Positions 52,047-60,718 are shown, numbered from the stretch's first letter. The stretch: DNA of 64,000 bases from Chitinophaga barathri (GCF_003807585.1 NZ_RMBX01000004.1:248001-312000); one strand, 5' to 3'. The notes: generated by a model from the letters alone, not told the origin. Program-made: numbers and translations.

Positions 52047-52718
52047 ATGGCAGTGAATTTTAACAACTACCGGCAGGTGCAGCAGCAGCTCGAACCCTAC
52101 CATGCCAGGCTGGTAGCGGTATCAAAAACCAAACCCGTTGAAGATATCCGGGAACTTTACACAGCGGGCCAGCGCATATTCGGTGAGAATTATGTGCAGG
52201 AAATGGTGGAAAAGGCCGGCCTTCTCCCGGAAGACGTGCAATGGCATTTCATCGGCCATCTCCAATCCAACAAGGTGAAATACATCGCGCCGTTTGTGAG
52301 TATGATCCACGGGGTGGACAGCCTGAAGCTGCTTTCCGAGATCAGCAAACAGGCCCTGAAACACAAACGGGTGATAGACTGCCTGTTGCAGGTACACATC
52401 GCCACGGAAGAAACCAAGTTCGGCCTGGATGAAACGGAGCTGTTCCAGCTGCTGGACCAGGCGGGGAGCCTTTCCGGCATACGCATCACCGGCCTGATGG
52501 GCATGGCCAGCAATACGGACGATGAAACGCAGATCCGTAAAGAATTTGCGGGCCTCAAAATCCTGCGCGATACCATCTGGGAAAAATATTTCCCCGGCAC
52601 GGCGTTTTTCAAAGAATTATCCACCGGCATGAGCGGTGATTATAAACTCGCGCTCGAAGAAGGCAGCACGCTCGTACGCATCGGCAGCCTGCTTTTCGGT
52701 GCAAGAAACTATGCTTAA
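52047..52718 (+). CDS. YggS/PROSC-type pyridoxal phosphate homeostasis protein
   Basis: A 223-residue PLP-binding protein of the YggS family, which keeps free pyridoxal phosphate levels in balance. The PLP lysine is K27 in LVAVSKTKP; ENYVQEMVEK, WHFIGHLQSNK, HGVDSLKL, MGMASN and STGMSGDYKLALEEGSTLVRIGSLLFG follow as in the family. The ATG at 52047 begins at the normal N-terminus; an ATG at 52017 is less likely. The lipoprotein gene follows after nine bases. Confidence 0.92.
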   Translation: MAVNFNNYRQVQQQLEPYHARLVAVSKTKPVEDIRELYTAGQRIFGENYVQEMVEKAGLLPEDVQWHFIGHLQSNKVKYIAPFVSMIHGVDSLKLLSEISKQALKHKRVIDCLLQVHIATEETKFGLDETELFQLLDQAGSLSGIRITGLMGMASNTDDETQIRKEFAGLKILRDTIWEKYFPGTAFFKELSTGMSGDYKLALEEGSTLVRIGSLLFGARNYA

Positions 52719-52727
52719 TCAGACACT

Positions 52728-53957
52728 ATGAAAAAATTAATGATCGCTGCCATGATAGGCCTGGCCGCATGCAGCGCGGAAAAAAAGGCAACATTAGCCA
52801 CCGGCCCCTGGCAGGCTCACCTGCTGCGGGAAGACGGCGGGGATATCGTGTTTAACTTCGACCTGGCGGACAGCTCCGGTAAAAAATCCATTCACATCAT
52901 CAACGCCGGCGAACGTATGCTGGTGGATGATGTAAGGCAGGAAGGAGATTCCGTGTTTATCCGTATGCCCTTTTTTGATTCCGAATTTAAGACCGCATTA
53001 CAGCCGGACGGCAGCCTCCAGGGGCTGTGGATTCGCCACCTGGCAGACAAGGACGTGAGTATCGCGTTCAAGGCCATACCGGGCATCGCGGACCGCTTTC
53101 TGACCGCCAGCCCTTCCAAGCATAATGTGTCCGGCCGCTGGCCTACTTATTTTACCTCGGCAGATGGGAAGGATACGAGCTTTGCCATCGGTGAGTTCGC
53201 ACAGAACGGCAGTGAGGTGACCGGTACCTATCTCACCACCACCGGCGATTACCGTTACCTGCAGGGCGTTGTGGACGGCGATACGCTGAAACTTTCCACC
53301 TTCGACGGGTCGCATGCCTACCTGTTCACCGCCAAAGTGGAAAACGATTCCACCCTCAGCAGCGGCGTGTTTTTCGCGGGTATCACGAACAAAGAACAGT
53401 TCACCGCAAAAAAAGACAGCTCCGCCAAACTCCAGGACGCCACCACCATCGCCACAGTGAAAGAAACCGGCGCCACGCTGGATTTCAGTTTCCCGGATGT
53501 GAACGGGCAGAAGGTATCCATCAAAGACGAACGGTTTAAGAACAAAGCCGTGATCATCCAGATCTCCGGCTCCTGGTGCCCGAACTGTATGGACGAAACC
53601 GCTTATCTCAGCGACTGGTACAAGCAGAACAAAGACCGTGGCGTGGAGATCATCATGTTGTGTTACGAACGCACGACTGATTTTGATAAATCAAAAAGCG
53701 CGGTGCAGAGTTTTATCAAACGGTTTGATGTAACCTATCCTGTGCTCATCACCGGCGTAACACCTTCAGATCCGCAGAAAACGGAGAAAACACTGCCTCA
53801 GCTGACGGCGCTGAAAGGTTTCCCCACGACCATTTACCTGGACAAAACAGGCAAAGTGAAAGAGGTGCATACCGGCTTTAACGGTCCTGGTACGGGTGAA
53901 CATTACGAAACCTACAAAAAGGAATTCAACCACCTGATGGATGGGCTTCTTCAGTAA
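52728..53957 (+). CDS. TlpA-like thioredoxin-fold lipoprotein
   Basis: A 409-residue periplasmic lipoprotein (lipobox LAAC near residue 15). The N-terminal half resembles a DUF4369-like lipocalin-type domain; the C-terminal half (about 250-409) is a TlpA/ResA-type thioredoxin fold with GSWCPNC, redox cysteines C284 and C287. It may act in disulfide reduction or cytochrome maturation outside the cytoplasm. It follows yggS closely and is ended by a good terminator. Confidence 0.88.
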   Translation: MKKLMIAAMIGLAACSAEKKATLATGPWQAHLLREDGGDIVFNFDLADSSGKKSIHIINAGERMLVDDVRQEGDSVFIRMPFFDSEFKTALQPDGSLQGLWIRHLADKDVSIAFKAIPGIADRFLTASPSKHNVSGRWPTYFTSADGKDTSFAIGEFAQNGSEVTGTYLTTTGDYRYLQGVVDGDTLKLSTFDGSHAYLFTAKVENDSTLSSGVFFAGITNKEQFTAKKDSSAKLQDATTIATVKETGATLDFSFPDVNGQKVSIKDERFKNKAVIIQISGSWCPNCMDETAYLSDWYKQNKDRGVEIIMLCYERTTDFDKSKSAVQSFIKRFDVTYPVLITGVTPSDPQKTEKTLPQLTALKGFPTTIYLDKTGKVKEVHTGFNGPGTGEHYETYKKEFNHLMDGLLQ

Positions 53958-53980
53958 CGTATACACGGCATTTCATCACG

Positions 53981-54014
53981 AAAGGGCGTCCTGTTATCAA
54001 GGCGCCCTTTTTTT
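53981..54014 (+). terminator. Rho-independent terminator after the TlpA-like gene
   Basis: AAAGGGCG (53981-53988) pairs with CGCCCTTT (54003-54010), followed by a T run to 54014. Confidence 0.75.
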
Positions 54015-54055
54015 ATGCGTAATTCCGCGTTATATTTCGGATATCAATCACGTTT

Positions 54056-55306
54056 ATGAAAACAGTATTCCTTTTCCTTGCCAGCGTTTTGATTATCATG
54101 CCCTGTATGGCGCAGCAACCGCTAAAGCCGGCAACGAACGCCGCGGAGGCAGGGTTTTCCGCCGAAAGGCTCGCCCGTATAGACAGTTTTTTTAACGACG
54201 CTATTGCCAAAGGTTACGCGCCCAACGCGGTGACTTTTATCGCCCACAATGGCCGCATTGTGCATAACAAGGCGTACGGTTACAGCAATATTGAAAAGAA
54301 AACACCGGCGCGCACGGACGACTTTTTCCGCATTGCTTCGCAGACCAAACTGGTGACCACCATTGCCGTGCTGATGTTGTACGAGGAAGGAAAACTGTTC
54401 CTGGACGATCCCGTGGCCAAATTCCTGCCCGAGTTCAGGGATATGCAGGTGCTGGACAGTGTGGACAAAACGACGGGCCAGCCTGTATTGCATAAAGCAA
54501 AAAAAATGGTGACCATCCGCCATTTGTTGTCCCACACCGCGGGCATTCCCTACCAACACCCCACGCACAAGGTGCCCGGTGGCGCCCTCAGCGACCTGGA
54601 CGGGCTTACGCTGGACTCGCTTATCAGGCAGGTGGCGGCGCGCCCGCTGGTGCATGAGCCTGGAGAAAAATTCACCTATGGTTACAATACCGATATTGCC
54701 GGGAGAGTGGTAGAAGTGATCTCCGGTCAGAATCTGAGCGACTTCTTTGCCAGCCGCATCTTTAAGCCGCTGGGGATGAAAGACAGTTATTTTTACCTGC
54801 CCGCTTCCAAAGCCGGCCGCCTCGTGGAATTGTATTCAAAAGGAAGGATGAACGACCCGATCACACTCAGCGGCAGCGTGGGCAATCGTACTTTCCCGAT
54901 TGGGGGTAAACAGACGCTGTTCCTCGGTGGCGCGGGCCTGGTGTGCACTGCGTCGGATTATGCGATCATCTGCCAGCTGATACTCAACGGCGGCAGTTAC
55001 AATAATGTGCGCCTGCTTTCCCGTAAAACGGTGGACCTGATGGGCCGCAACCAGATCGGCGATAACTTTGTGTGGGACCGCAACGATAAGTTTGGCCTGG
55101 GTTTCCAGATCATTACGGACGATACGCGGTATGGGGATCAGGCCAGCCCGGGGTCGCTTACCTGGGGCGGCGCTTATTGTTCAGAGCATACGATAGACAA
55201 GAAGGAGGGCCTGATCATGCTGGTGTTTACGAATGTGAGCCCTTACGCATGGTATGGCGATTTTGTAAGGAAGTTCAGGGTATTGACGTATGGGGCATTG
55301 GAGTGA
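54056..55306 (+). CDS. Serine hydrolase (class C beta-lactamase-like)
   Basis: A 416-residue exported protein with a signal peptide (about 1-21) and the beta-lactamase/esterase EstB fold. The SxxK motif is S95-Q-T-K98, and a YxN-type motif lies in FTYGYNTDIAGRVVEVISG. Such proteins hydrolyse esters or peptides outside the cytoplasm, and the family is broad. No resistance claim is made. It is a single-gene unit after a terminator. Confidence 0.88.
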   Translation: MKTVFLFLASVLIIMPCMAQQPLKPATNAAEAGFSAERLARIDSFFNDAIAKGYAPNAVTFIAHNGRIVHNKAYGYSNIEKKTPARTDDFFRIASQTKLVTTIAVLMLYEEGKLFLDDPVAKFLPEFRDMQVLDSVDKTTGQPVLHKAKKMVTIRHLLSHTAGIPYQHPTHKVPGGALSDLDGLTLDSLIRQVAARPLVHEPGEKFTYGYNTDIAGRVVEVISGQNLSDFFASRIFKPLGMKDSYFYLPASKAGRLVELYSKGRMNDPITLSGSVGNRTFPIGGKQTLFLGGAGLVCTASDYAIICQLILNGGSYNNVRLLSRKTVDLMGRNQIGDNFVWDRNDKFGLGFQIITDDTRYGDQASPGSLTWGGAYCSEHTIDKKEGLIMLVFTNVSPYAWYGDFVRKFRVLTYGALE

Positions 55307-55477
55307 AATTTGCAATTTTTTGCTTTGAATATCTCCGAGTTTCGGAGAGTTTCTCGGATGTTTGGACCGGATGGAAAACTGGTTTAAATTGCTTTCGAAA
55401 TACCAGTGGGGCGGCGATTTGCAGAGGAAGAATTTTACTTAAGGCATACTGTTCTTAATTAAAGTAACTTTGTTGTT
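55307..55477. other. Intergenic region before the toxin-antitoxin genes
   Basis: 171 bases with a perfect 6-bp hairpin CTCCGA/TCGGAG (55333-55338, 55342-55347), which could end the hydrolase transcript, and the promoter motif below. No gene is seen. Confidence 0.5.
55465..55472 (+). promoter_or_regulatory. Possible -7 promoter element of the toxin-antitoxin operon
   Basis: TAACTTTG matches TAnnTTTG exactly, six bases before the antitoxin ATG at 55478, so the transcript would be nearly leaderless. Confidence 0.35.
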
Positions 55478-55816
55478 ATGACTACAACCTCAGCAAATAA
55501 AAAAGCGTTGAAAGACGCAAAGAAAAACAAACAGTCAGCGCCCAAAAAAGATGCAAAAAAAGCATCGAAAACCACTGGTAAAAAAGATTCGTTAACCCGT
55601 AAAGCGTTATTAATGAAAGCTCAGTTTATCACTGACAGCTCCGGAAAAAAAGTAGCAGTAGTGTTGCCTGTCAAAGCATTTGAAAAAGTGATGGAAGACC
55701 TGGAAGAGTTGGATGACATCCGTCTTTTCGACCGTGCCAAACGATCTGCCGCCAAGGGCGTGCCTATGAAGGACGCATTCAGCCAGGTGGAAGCCAGGCG
55801 GGGTAAAAAAGCCTGA
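55478..55816 (+). CDS. Antitoxin (RelB/Phd-like) with Lys-rich N-terminal extension
   Basis: A 112-residue protein placed directly before a RelE-type toxin gene. The last about 65 residues (AQFITDSSGKKVAVVLPVKAFEKVMEDLEELDDIRLFDRAKRSA) look like the DNA-binding plus toxin-wrapping part of small Phd/RelB-type antitoxins. The first about 45 residues are an unusual lysine- and alanine-rich stretch (KKALKDAKKNKQSAPKKDAKK) that antitoxins normally lack; it may bind nucleic acid. The toxin starts four bases after the stop. Pair identity is firm from order and toxin family. Confidence 0.8.
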   Translation: MTTTSANKKALKDAKKNKQSAPKKDAKKASKTTGKKDSLTRKALLMKAQFITDSSGKKVAVVLPVKAFEKVMEDLEELDDIRLFDRAKRSAAKGVPMKDAFSQVEARRGKKA

Positions 55817-55819
55817 TAA

Positions 55820-56074
55820 ATGTACCGGGTATCAATCCAACCGCGGGTGCTAAAGTTGCTCGAACGGATGGATGACCCTGGCTATACCAGGATCAAAACA
55901 GCGATCGCCGCCTTGGCGTTTAATCCGCGCCCGCATGGATACAGAAAATTGAAAGGCAGGGAGGGTTACCGTATCCGGGTAGGGGATTACAGGGTCATTT
56001 ATACAATAACCGATTTTATACTTTCCGTGGAAGTGCTTGATCTTGGCCACAGGAACGAGATTTATAATCAATAA
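55820..56074 (+). CDS. RelE/ParE family toxin
   Basis: An 84-residue toxin of the RelE/ParE superfamily. It has the usual order: YRVSIQPRVLKLLERMDDPGYTRIKTAIAAL, then YRKLKGREGYRIRVGDYRVIYTI and the end LDLGHRNEIYN. RelE-type members cut ribosome-bound mRNA, ParE-type poison gyrase; the C-terminal GHRNEIY favours the RelE-like group. It follows the antitoxin by three bases. A second copy of its last codons occurs at 56299-56340 downstream. Confidence 0.88.
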   Translation: MYRVSIQPRVLKLLERMDDPGYTRIKTAIAALAFNPRPHGYRKLKGREGYRIRVGDYRVIYTITDFILSVEVLDLGHRNEIYNQ

Positions 56075-56088
56075 AAACGAGGTTTTTT

Positions 56089-56265
56089 ATGCTTTCAGGG
56101 AATATGAAAAAAGATAAAAAAGAACCATTCACTTTTAAGGTGACAGTTTGCAAAAACATGCAGGACTACAGCAAGGAACCATATTTCGTAAAAAGGCTGG
56201 AAGCTGCCAGGGAAGCGATAAAAAAATGGGGCGTGCCGGAGCAAATTCTTACCGGTAAACATTAG
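56089..56265 (+). CDS. 58-residue ORF beside the toxin, unknown function
   Basis: A short gene starting at ATG 56089 (an alternative ATG at 56104 gives 53 residues) and ending at TAG 56263-56265. The product is charged with a protein-like composition: KEPFTFKVTVCKNMQDYS, then EPYFVKRLEAAREAIKKW as a likely amphipathic helix. It follows the toxin after 14 bases in the same direction. No homologue is recognised. It may be a third part of the toxin-antitoxin locus or a remnant of a neighbouring gene. Real coding status is likely but not certain. Confidence 0.45.
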   Translation: MLSGNMKKDKKEPFTFKVTVCKNMQDYSKEPYFVKRLEAAREAIKKWGVPEQILTGKH

Positions 56266-56298
56266 TTGCATAAACACCGCCAGTGAAAGTGTGTTTTG

Positions 56299-56340
56299 GG
56301 GAAGTGCTTAACCTTGGCCACGGGATTTACAATCAAAAAA
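56299..56340 (+). pseudogene. Duplicated 3' end of the RelE toxin gene, decayed
   Basis: The bases GGAAGTGCTT, then ACCTTGGCCAC, then GATTTACAATCAA repeat the toxin's last codons (EVLDLGHRNEIYNQ; copy reads EVLNLGHGIYNQ with six bases deleted in frame). No upstream toxin sequence is kept, so it is a fragment left by a duplication or recombination. Confidence 0.65.
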
Positions 56341-56373
56341 AGCGGCCCCTTCACTAGAAGCGCCCGCTTTTTT
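56335..56373. terminator. Bidirectional terminator between toxin locus and dcd
   Basis: AAAAAAGCGG (56336-56345) pairs with CCGCTTTTTT (56364-56373), with A and T runs on both sides, so it can serve both the toxin-antitoxin locus and the minus-strand dcd gene. Confidence 0.6.
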
Positions 56374-56399
56374 AAGGATATCTTGAATTTGAGTGTGTC

Positions 56400-56936
56400 T
56401 TAAAATTCGTTCTTCCACATCATACTTTCCACCGGCCGCACCGTTCTGCCATTGTATTTCGCATTGCCTTTTTTGTTGTAAAGGATTTCGATCTCGCCTT
56501 CTACCGCGAAATAGATCAGCTGGCCGATAGGCATGCCCGCGTATATACGCACGGGTTGGGCGCAGGAAATTTCCAGCGTCCAGGTGTTGCAGAACCCAAC
56601 GTCTCCCTTGCCGGCGGTGGCATGGATGTCTATACCCAGGCGGCCCGTACTGCTTTTGCCTTCCAGGAACGGCACATGCGCATGGGTTTCCGTGTATTCC
56701 AGCGTTACACCCAGGTACAGCGTGTTTGGCTGGAGCACAAAACCTTCGTCAGGAATCTCAAAATGCAGGATCTCGTTATGCCTGCGGGCATCCAGCACCC
56801 TGTCCGCATAAGTAGCGAGGTATTTTCCCAGGTGCACGTCGTAGGAATTGGTGCCCAGGTATTTGCGATCATAAGGGCTGATCACGATAGTGCCCTTTTC
56901 AATTTCCTCTAAAATCCTTTTGTCAGACAAGATCAT
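56400..56936 (-). CDS. dcd: dCTP deaminase
   Basis: A 178-residue dCTP deaminase that converts dCTP to dUTP for thymidylate synthesis. The family motifs are present: LEGKSSTGRLGIDIHATAGKGDVGFCNTWTLEISC, with the catalytic glutamate in TLE, and an upstream YDRKYLGTNSYDVHLG. Length is normal. It converges on the toxin locus and is divergent from the phosphopantetheinyl transferase gene across 72 bases. Confidence 0.93.
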   Translation of the reverse strand: MILSDKRILEEIEKGTIVISPYDRKYLGTNSYDVHLGKYLATYADRVLDARRHNEILHFEIPDEGFVLQPNTLYLGVTLEYTETHAHVPFLEGKSSTGRLGIDIHATAGKGDVGFCNTWTLEISCAQPVRIYAGMPIGQLIYFAVEGEIEILYNKKGNAKYNGRTVRPVESMMWKNEF

Positions 56937-57008
56937 GATGTGTGGTTTGTTTAGGTTTAGGCCAGTTGGGTATTTCCGTTTAAATTCGCGTTTAATAGCG
57001 GCGAATTT

Positions 57009-57638
57009 ATGGCTTTAATACGAACGATACAAATTGACCCCGCCACGAAGCTGGGAGTGTGGAAAATTGGTGAAGAAGAAGCTTTTTTCAGGGCCGCGGT
57101 CAACATCGAGCCCGGTGTACACCACCCCCACAAGCGTCTCCAGCATTTTGCCGGCCGTTATCTCCTCCAACTGCTGTTCCCGGACCTCCCCGTGAACGAA
57201 ATCCGCATCCTCGAAAGCAGAAAACCGTATATTCCCGGAAATCCTTATTATTTTTCCATCTCGCATTGCGGCGATTATGCCGCCGCCATTGTGAGCAAAA
57301 GGGAACATGTAGGCATTGATATTGAAAACGTTCAGCCAAAGATAGGCCGTGTGGCGCATAAGTTCCTCGCCCCCAGGGAAGTGGAGTTTATGTCCGCAGC
57401 CAATAAACTGCAGCACCAGACCGTCTGCTGGTCCGCCAAAGAAGCGGTCTACAAATGGTACGGGCTCGGCGGGCTGGACTTCAAAGCCAATATGCAGCTG
57501 CAATCCTTCCTCTTTCAACCCGCTGGTTTCATCACCTGCGACTTCCTGAAAGACGACCGGATCGCCTGCCTGGACCTGCAATACATCCTGGAAGATAACC
57601 TATGCCTGGCCTGGACGGCGGGGGAAAGAAAACAATAA
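57009..57638 (+). CDS. 4'-phosphopantetheinyl transferase superfamily protein
   Basis: A 209-residue Sfp-type phosphopantetheinyl transferase, which activates carrier proteins of fatty-acid, polyketide or peptide synthesis. The magnesium-binding GIDIE (D104, E106) and the WSAKEAVYKWYG motif (K144, E145) are visible. It is followed by aroK with a seven-base gap and is likely to share its transcript. The carrier-protein partner is unknown. Confidence 0.9.
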   Translation: MALIRTIQIDPATKLGVWKIGEEEAFFRAAVNIEPGVHHPHKRLQHFAGRYLLQLLFPDLPVNEIRILESRKPYIPGNPYYFSISHCGDYAAAIVSKREHVGIDIENVQPKIGRVAHKFLAPREVEFMSAANKLQHQTVCWSAKEAVYKWYGLGGLDFKANMQLQSFLFQPAGFITCDFLKDDRIACLDLQYILEDNLCLAWTAGERKQ

Positions 57639-57645
57639 GACAAAC

Positions 57646-58152
57646 ATGAAAGTATTTCTGCTCGGTTTTATGGGTGCCGGAAAATCCTATTGGGGCAAAC
57701 AACTCGCCATACACTGGAACCTTCCTTATTTTGACCTGGACGATGTGATCGTGGAAAGGGAGGAAATGTCCGTAGCCGAGATCTTCGCGGAAAAAGGCGA
57801 AACCTATTTCCGGGAGCTGGAAGGCAAAGTGCTGCGCGAGCTGGCGCTGGACAACGATGAATTTCTCATCTCCTGCGGCGGCGGCACGCCCTGTTTTTCA
57901 GACACGATGGACTTCATGAACAGCGTGGGAACCACGGTGTGGCTGAACCCTTCCGTGCCCGTAATGGTGGAGCGGCTCCAACGGAAACAGGCCAAAAGAC
58001 CCCTTATCCAGGATATGTCTGCGGAAGACCTCGCCGCCTTCACGGAGAAAAAATTAATGGAACGCCAGTCTTTTTATGAGCAAAGTCAGGTGATCATCAG
58101 CGACGATGAGATATCTTTGGAAACTTTTGATAAATTGATCCCGCATGCATAA
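57646..58152 (+). CDS. aroK: Shikimate kinase
   Basis: A 168-residue shikimate kinase of the aromatic amino-acid pathway. The Walker A GFMGAGKS (K13), FDLDD, GETYFRELE and SCGGGTPC shikimate-binding motifs are all present. Length is normal. Its stop overlaps the DUF423 gene by eight bases. Confidence 0.93.
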   Translation: MKVFLLGFMGAGKSYWGKQLAIHWNLPYFDLDDVIVEREEMSVAEIFAEKGETYFRELEGKVLRELALDNDEFLISCGGGTPCFSDTMDFMNSVGTTVWLNPSVPVMVERLQRKQAKRPLIQDMSAEDLAAFTEKKLMERQSFYEQSQVIISDDEISLETFDKLIPHA

Positions 58153-58531
58153 AACATTTCTCATATGGGCGGCGCTTTTGGGCGCACTGGCAGTGATCCT
58201 TGGCGCATTTGGCGCGCATAAGCTGAAGGAACTGGTGCCCCCTGAAACCGTGAGCACCTTCCAGACCGGCGTTACATACCAGTTTTACCATGTCTTTGCT
58301 TTGCTGGCCGTGGGTATCCTGTATGCGCATACGCCCGGGCCTCAGCTGGTATGGGCTGGCAGGCTTTTCCTGGCAGGGATACTTCTGTTCTCCGGTTCCC
58401 TGTACGTGCTTACCCTCCTGAAAGCCACCGAAACAGTGGGGCTCCGCGGCATCGGCGCCATTACGCCCATTGGCGGGCTGGCGTTTATTGCCGGATGGGT
58501 ATGCCTTTTGCTGGGCATTCTCAAAAAATAA
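58145..58531 (+). CDS. DUF423 (YgdD-like) membrane protein
   Basis: A 128-residue inner-membrane protein with four helices; the signature FGAHKLKE and YQFYHVFALLAVGIL segments are typical. Its function is unknown. It overlaps aroK by eight bases, and the first alpha/beta hydrolase starts eight bases after its end, so these genes form one run. Confidence 0.88.
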   Translation: MHKTFLIWAALLGALAVILGAFGAHKLKELVPPETVSTFQTGVTYQFYHVFALLAVGILYAHTPGPQLVWAGRLFLAGILLFSGSLYVLTLLKATETVGLRGIGAITPIGGLAFIAGWVCLLLGILKK

Positions 58532-58538
58532 AGTTTGT

Positions 58539-59603
58539 ATGATCAGAAAGGCCACCCTATGCCTGTTTTTATTACTGTCCGCCACGTCGTATGCCCAACA
58601 GAAGGGTGCATATAAAGACGTCAGCATTCCCAACAAAGACATTACGCTTTCCGGCACGCTGATCATTCCGCCCGGGGACAAACCCGTTCCCGCAGTGATC
58701 CTCATTTCCGGTAGTGGCCCGCACGACCGGAACGAAACCATAGCAGGCAAAAAGCCGTTCCTCGTGATCGCGGAATATCTTACCCGGCGCGGCATCGCCG
58801 TGCTCCGGTACGATGACCGCGGTACCAGCCGTTCCACCGGCGATTATGAAAGCGCCATACTCCCCGACTTTGCCGCTGATGCGCAGGCCGCTTTTAATTT
58901 CCTCAGGAAGGAACCGGGCATCGACCCCGGAAAGATCGGCATATTGGGCCATAGTGAAGGCGCTATGATAGGGCAGATTATGGCAGCAGGGGAGAAATAT
59001 CTGGGATTTTTTGTGTCCATGGCCGGCCCCGCGCAGGACGGTATCCTCATGGCGAAAGAACAATCAAACTTGCTGTATAAAGACCTGCCCGCGGCCGAAG
59101 GCAAAGTGCTGAGAGATATCATGGACACCCTGCGCCAGGTGGTGCTGGAGGAAACAGATACCGTTGTTATGAACAGCAGGATCTTCAATTTTGTCGGGAA
59201 ACAATACGACAGTGGCGAACTAGGGCTGGGCGGGTTGATCACCAAAGAACAATTTGTGGAGATGTACATCGCGAATTACAGACGGCCTGGTTTTAAGGCT
59301 TTGCTGCTGCATGACCCCACGAAATTTTACTCCCGCATCAAATGCCCGGTGCTGGCCGTCAACGGGGATAAGGACGTACATGTGGACTGCGAGGCTAACC
59401 TGCGTGCATGGAAAACCGGCCTGACAGCCACTGGCAACTCCAGGGTAACCATAAAAGCCTTCCCCGGCCTCAACCATCTTTTCCAGCGTTGTAAATCCTG
59501 CACAATATTTGAATACGGAGAGCTGCCTGAAACAATATCTCCCGAAGTTCTGGCGTATATTCAGGAATGGATAGCCGTACAAACCGGCCTGAAAAAAAGT
59601 TAA
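58539..59603 (+). CDS. Exported alpha/beta hydrolase, copy 1
   Basis: A 354-residue exported hydrolase with a signal peptide (about 1-19) and the serine-hydrolase fold. The nucleophile is S139 in GHSEG, with ISGSGPHDRNE as the oxyanion region, an aspartate in VLAVNGDKDVHVD and the histidine in FPGLNHLFQ. It belongs to a family of uncharacterised esterases/peptidase-like enzymes common in Bacteroidota. The gene after it encodes a clear paralogue, starting three bases beyond its stop codon. Confidence 0.88.
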   Translation: MIRKATLCLFLLLSATSYAQQKGAYKDVSIPNKDITLSGTLIIPPGDKPVPAVILISGSGPHDRNETIAGKKPFLVIAEYLTRRGIAVLRYDDRGTSRSTGDYESAILPDFAADAQAAFNFLRKEPGIDPGKIGILGHSEGAMIGQIMAAGEKYLGFFVSMAGPAQDGILMAKEQSNLLYKDLPAAEGKVLRDIMDTLRQVVLEETDTVVMNSRIFNFVGKQYDSGELGLGGLITKEQFVEMYIANYRRPGFKALLLHDPTKFYSRIKCPVLAVNGDKDVHVDCEANLRAWKTGLTATGNSRVTIKAFPGLNHLFQRCKSCTIFEYGELPETISPEVLAYIQEWIAVQTGLKKS

Positions 59604-59605
59604 AA

Positions 59606-60676
59606 ATGAAACTGAGCACGCTCTGTTTATTGTTCCTTTTTCTTTGCCACGGCGCTTTTGCGCAGGAGGCAAAGCCCGCTGTGGAATACATCAGCGAGGA
59701 TGTAACGTTTCCCAACAAAGTTGATTCCATCACACTGGCGGGCACTTTTTCATTTCCGCAAACCAATGGAAAATTCCCGGCGGTGATCATCATCAGCGGC
59801 TCGGGCGGCCAGAACCGGGACGGGCTGATGCTGGGGCATAAACCCTACCAGGTGATCGCGGACCATCTTACCAAAAACGGCTTTGCCGTGCTGCGTTACG
59901 ACGACCGTGGGATAGGAGCCTCCACCGGCGTAATGAAAGGGGCAGATATCGCGGATTTTACCCGCGATGCCAAAGCCGCGCTGGTTTACCTCCGCAGCCG
60001 CAAAGAGGTGGATACAAAAAAGACCGGTATCATTGGTCATAGCGAAGGCGGCGCCATCGGGCTGGCGGTGGCGGCGGAAGACCCTTCATTGGGTTTCCTG
60101 GTTTCCATGGCGGGACCGGGCGTGGACGGCGTACAGATGATACTGGCCCAGACGGAAGCCATCTACCGGAATATGGGCATGAAAGACAGCATGGTGCGGA
60201 TCAAAGTGGCAGAGCAGCGGGCTATGGTCACGGCCATTGCAGAAGAGCCGGATACCGCGAAACTGAAAGCCCGGATCGCGGAGAACGCCCAAATACAATA
60301 CGCCGCAAACCCTTCGCTGAAGCCGTCAGTGACAGAGGATAACTATACAAAAATGCTGGTGAATGCCTACATGGTACCCGAGTACCTGTCCATCATCCGC
60401 TTTGACCCCGCAAAATATTATCCTTCCGTGAAATGCCCGGTGCTGGCCATGAACGGAGCGAAAGACATACAGGTGATCAGCAGTGTGAACCTGGCGGGAT
60501 GGCAGAAGGGCATCCGCGGTGTGACCATCAAAGAGCTGCCGGGCCTCAACCACCTGTTCCAGGAGTGCAGGACCTGCAGCGTACAGGAATACAAAACCAT
60601 TACACAAACCATATCCCCGGCCGCTCTGGACGAACTGACCAGTTGGGCACGGCAAATTACCGGGCTGCAGAAATAA
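59606..60676 (+). CDS. Exported alpha/beta hydrolase, copy 2
   Basis: A 356-residue paralogue of the preceding protein with the same features: a signal peptide, S146 in GHSEG, SGSGGQNRDG, VLAMNGAKDIQV and LPGLNHLFQECRTCS. The pair arose by tandem duplication. The ATG at 59606 begins the signal peptide. Function is unknown; hydrolysis of an ester or peptide bond is expected. Confidence 0.88.
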   Translation: MKLSTLCLLFLFLCHGAFAQEAKPAVEYISEDVTFPNKVDSITLAGTFSFPQTNGKFPAVIIISGSGGQNRDGLMLGHKPYQVIADHLTKNGFAVLRYDDRGIGASTGVMKGADIADFTRDAKAALVYLRSRKEVDTKKTGIIGHSEGGAIGLAVAAEDPSLGFLVSMAGPGVDGVQMILAQTEAIYRNMGMKDSMVRIKVAEQRAMVTAIAEEPDTAKLKARIAENAQIQYAANPSLKPSVTEDNYTKMLVNAYMVPEYLSIIRFDPAKYYPSVKCPVLAMNGAKDIQVISSVNLAGWQKGIRGVTIKELPGLNHLFQECRTCSVQEYKTITQTISPAALDELTSWARQITGLQK

Positions 60677-60701
60677 TTTCCGCGATTGCCCGGGCAATAG
60701 T

Positions 60702-60709
60702 TAATTTTG
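60702..60709 (+). promoter_or_regulatory. Possible -7 promoter element of ftsK
   Basis: TAATTTTG matches TAnnTTTG, 9 bases before the ATG at 60719, in the gap after copy 2 of the hydrolase. Confidence 0.35.
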
Positions 60710-60718
60710 ATTTCGATT

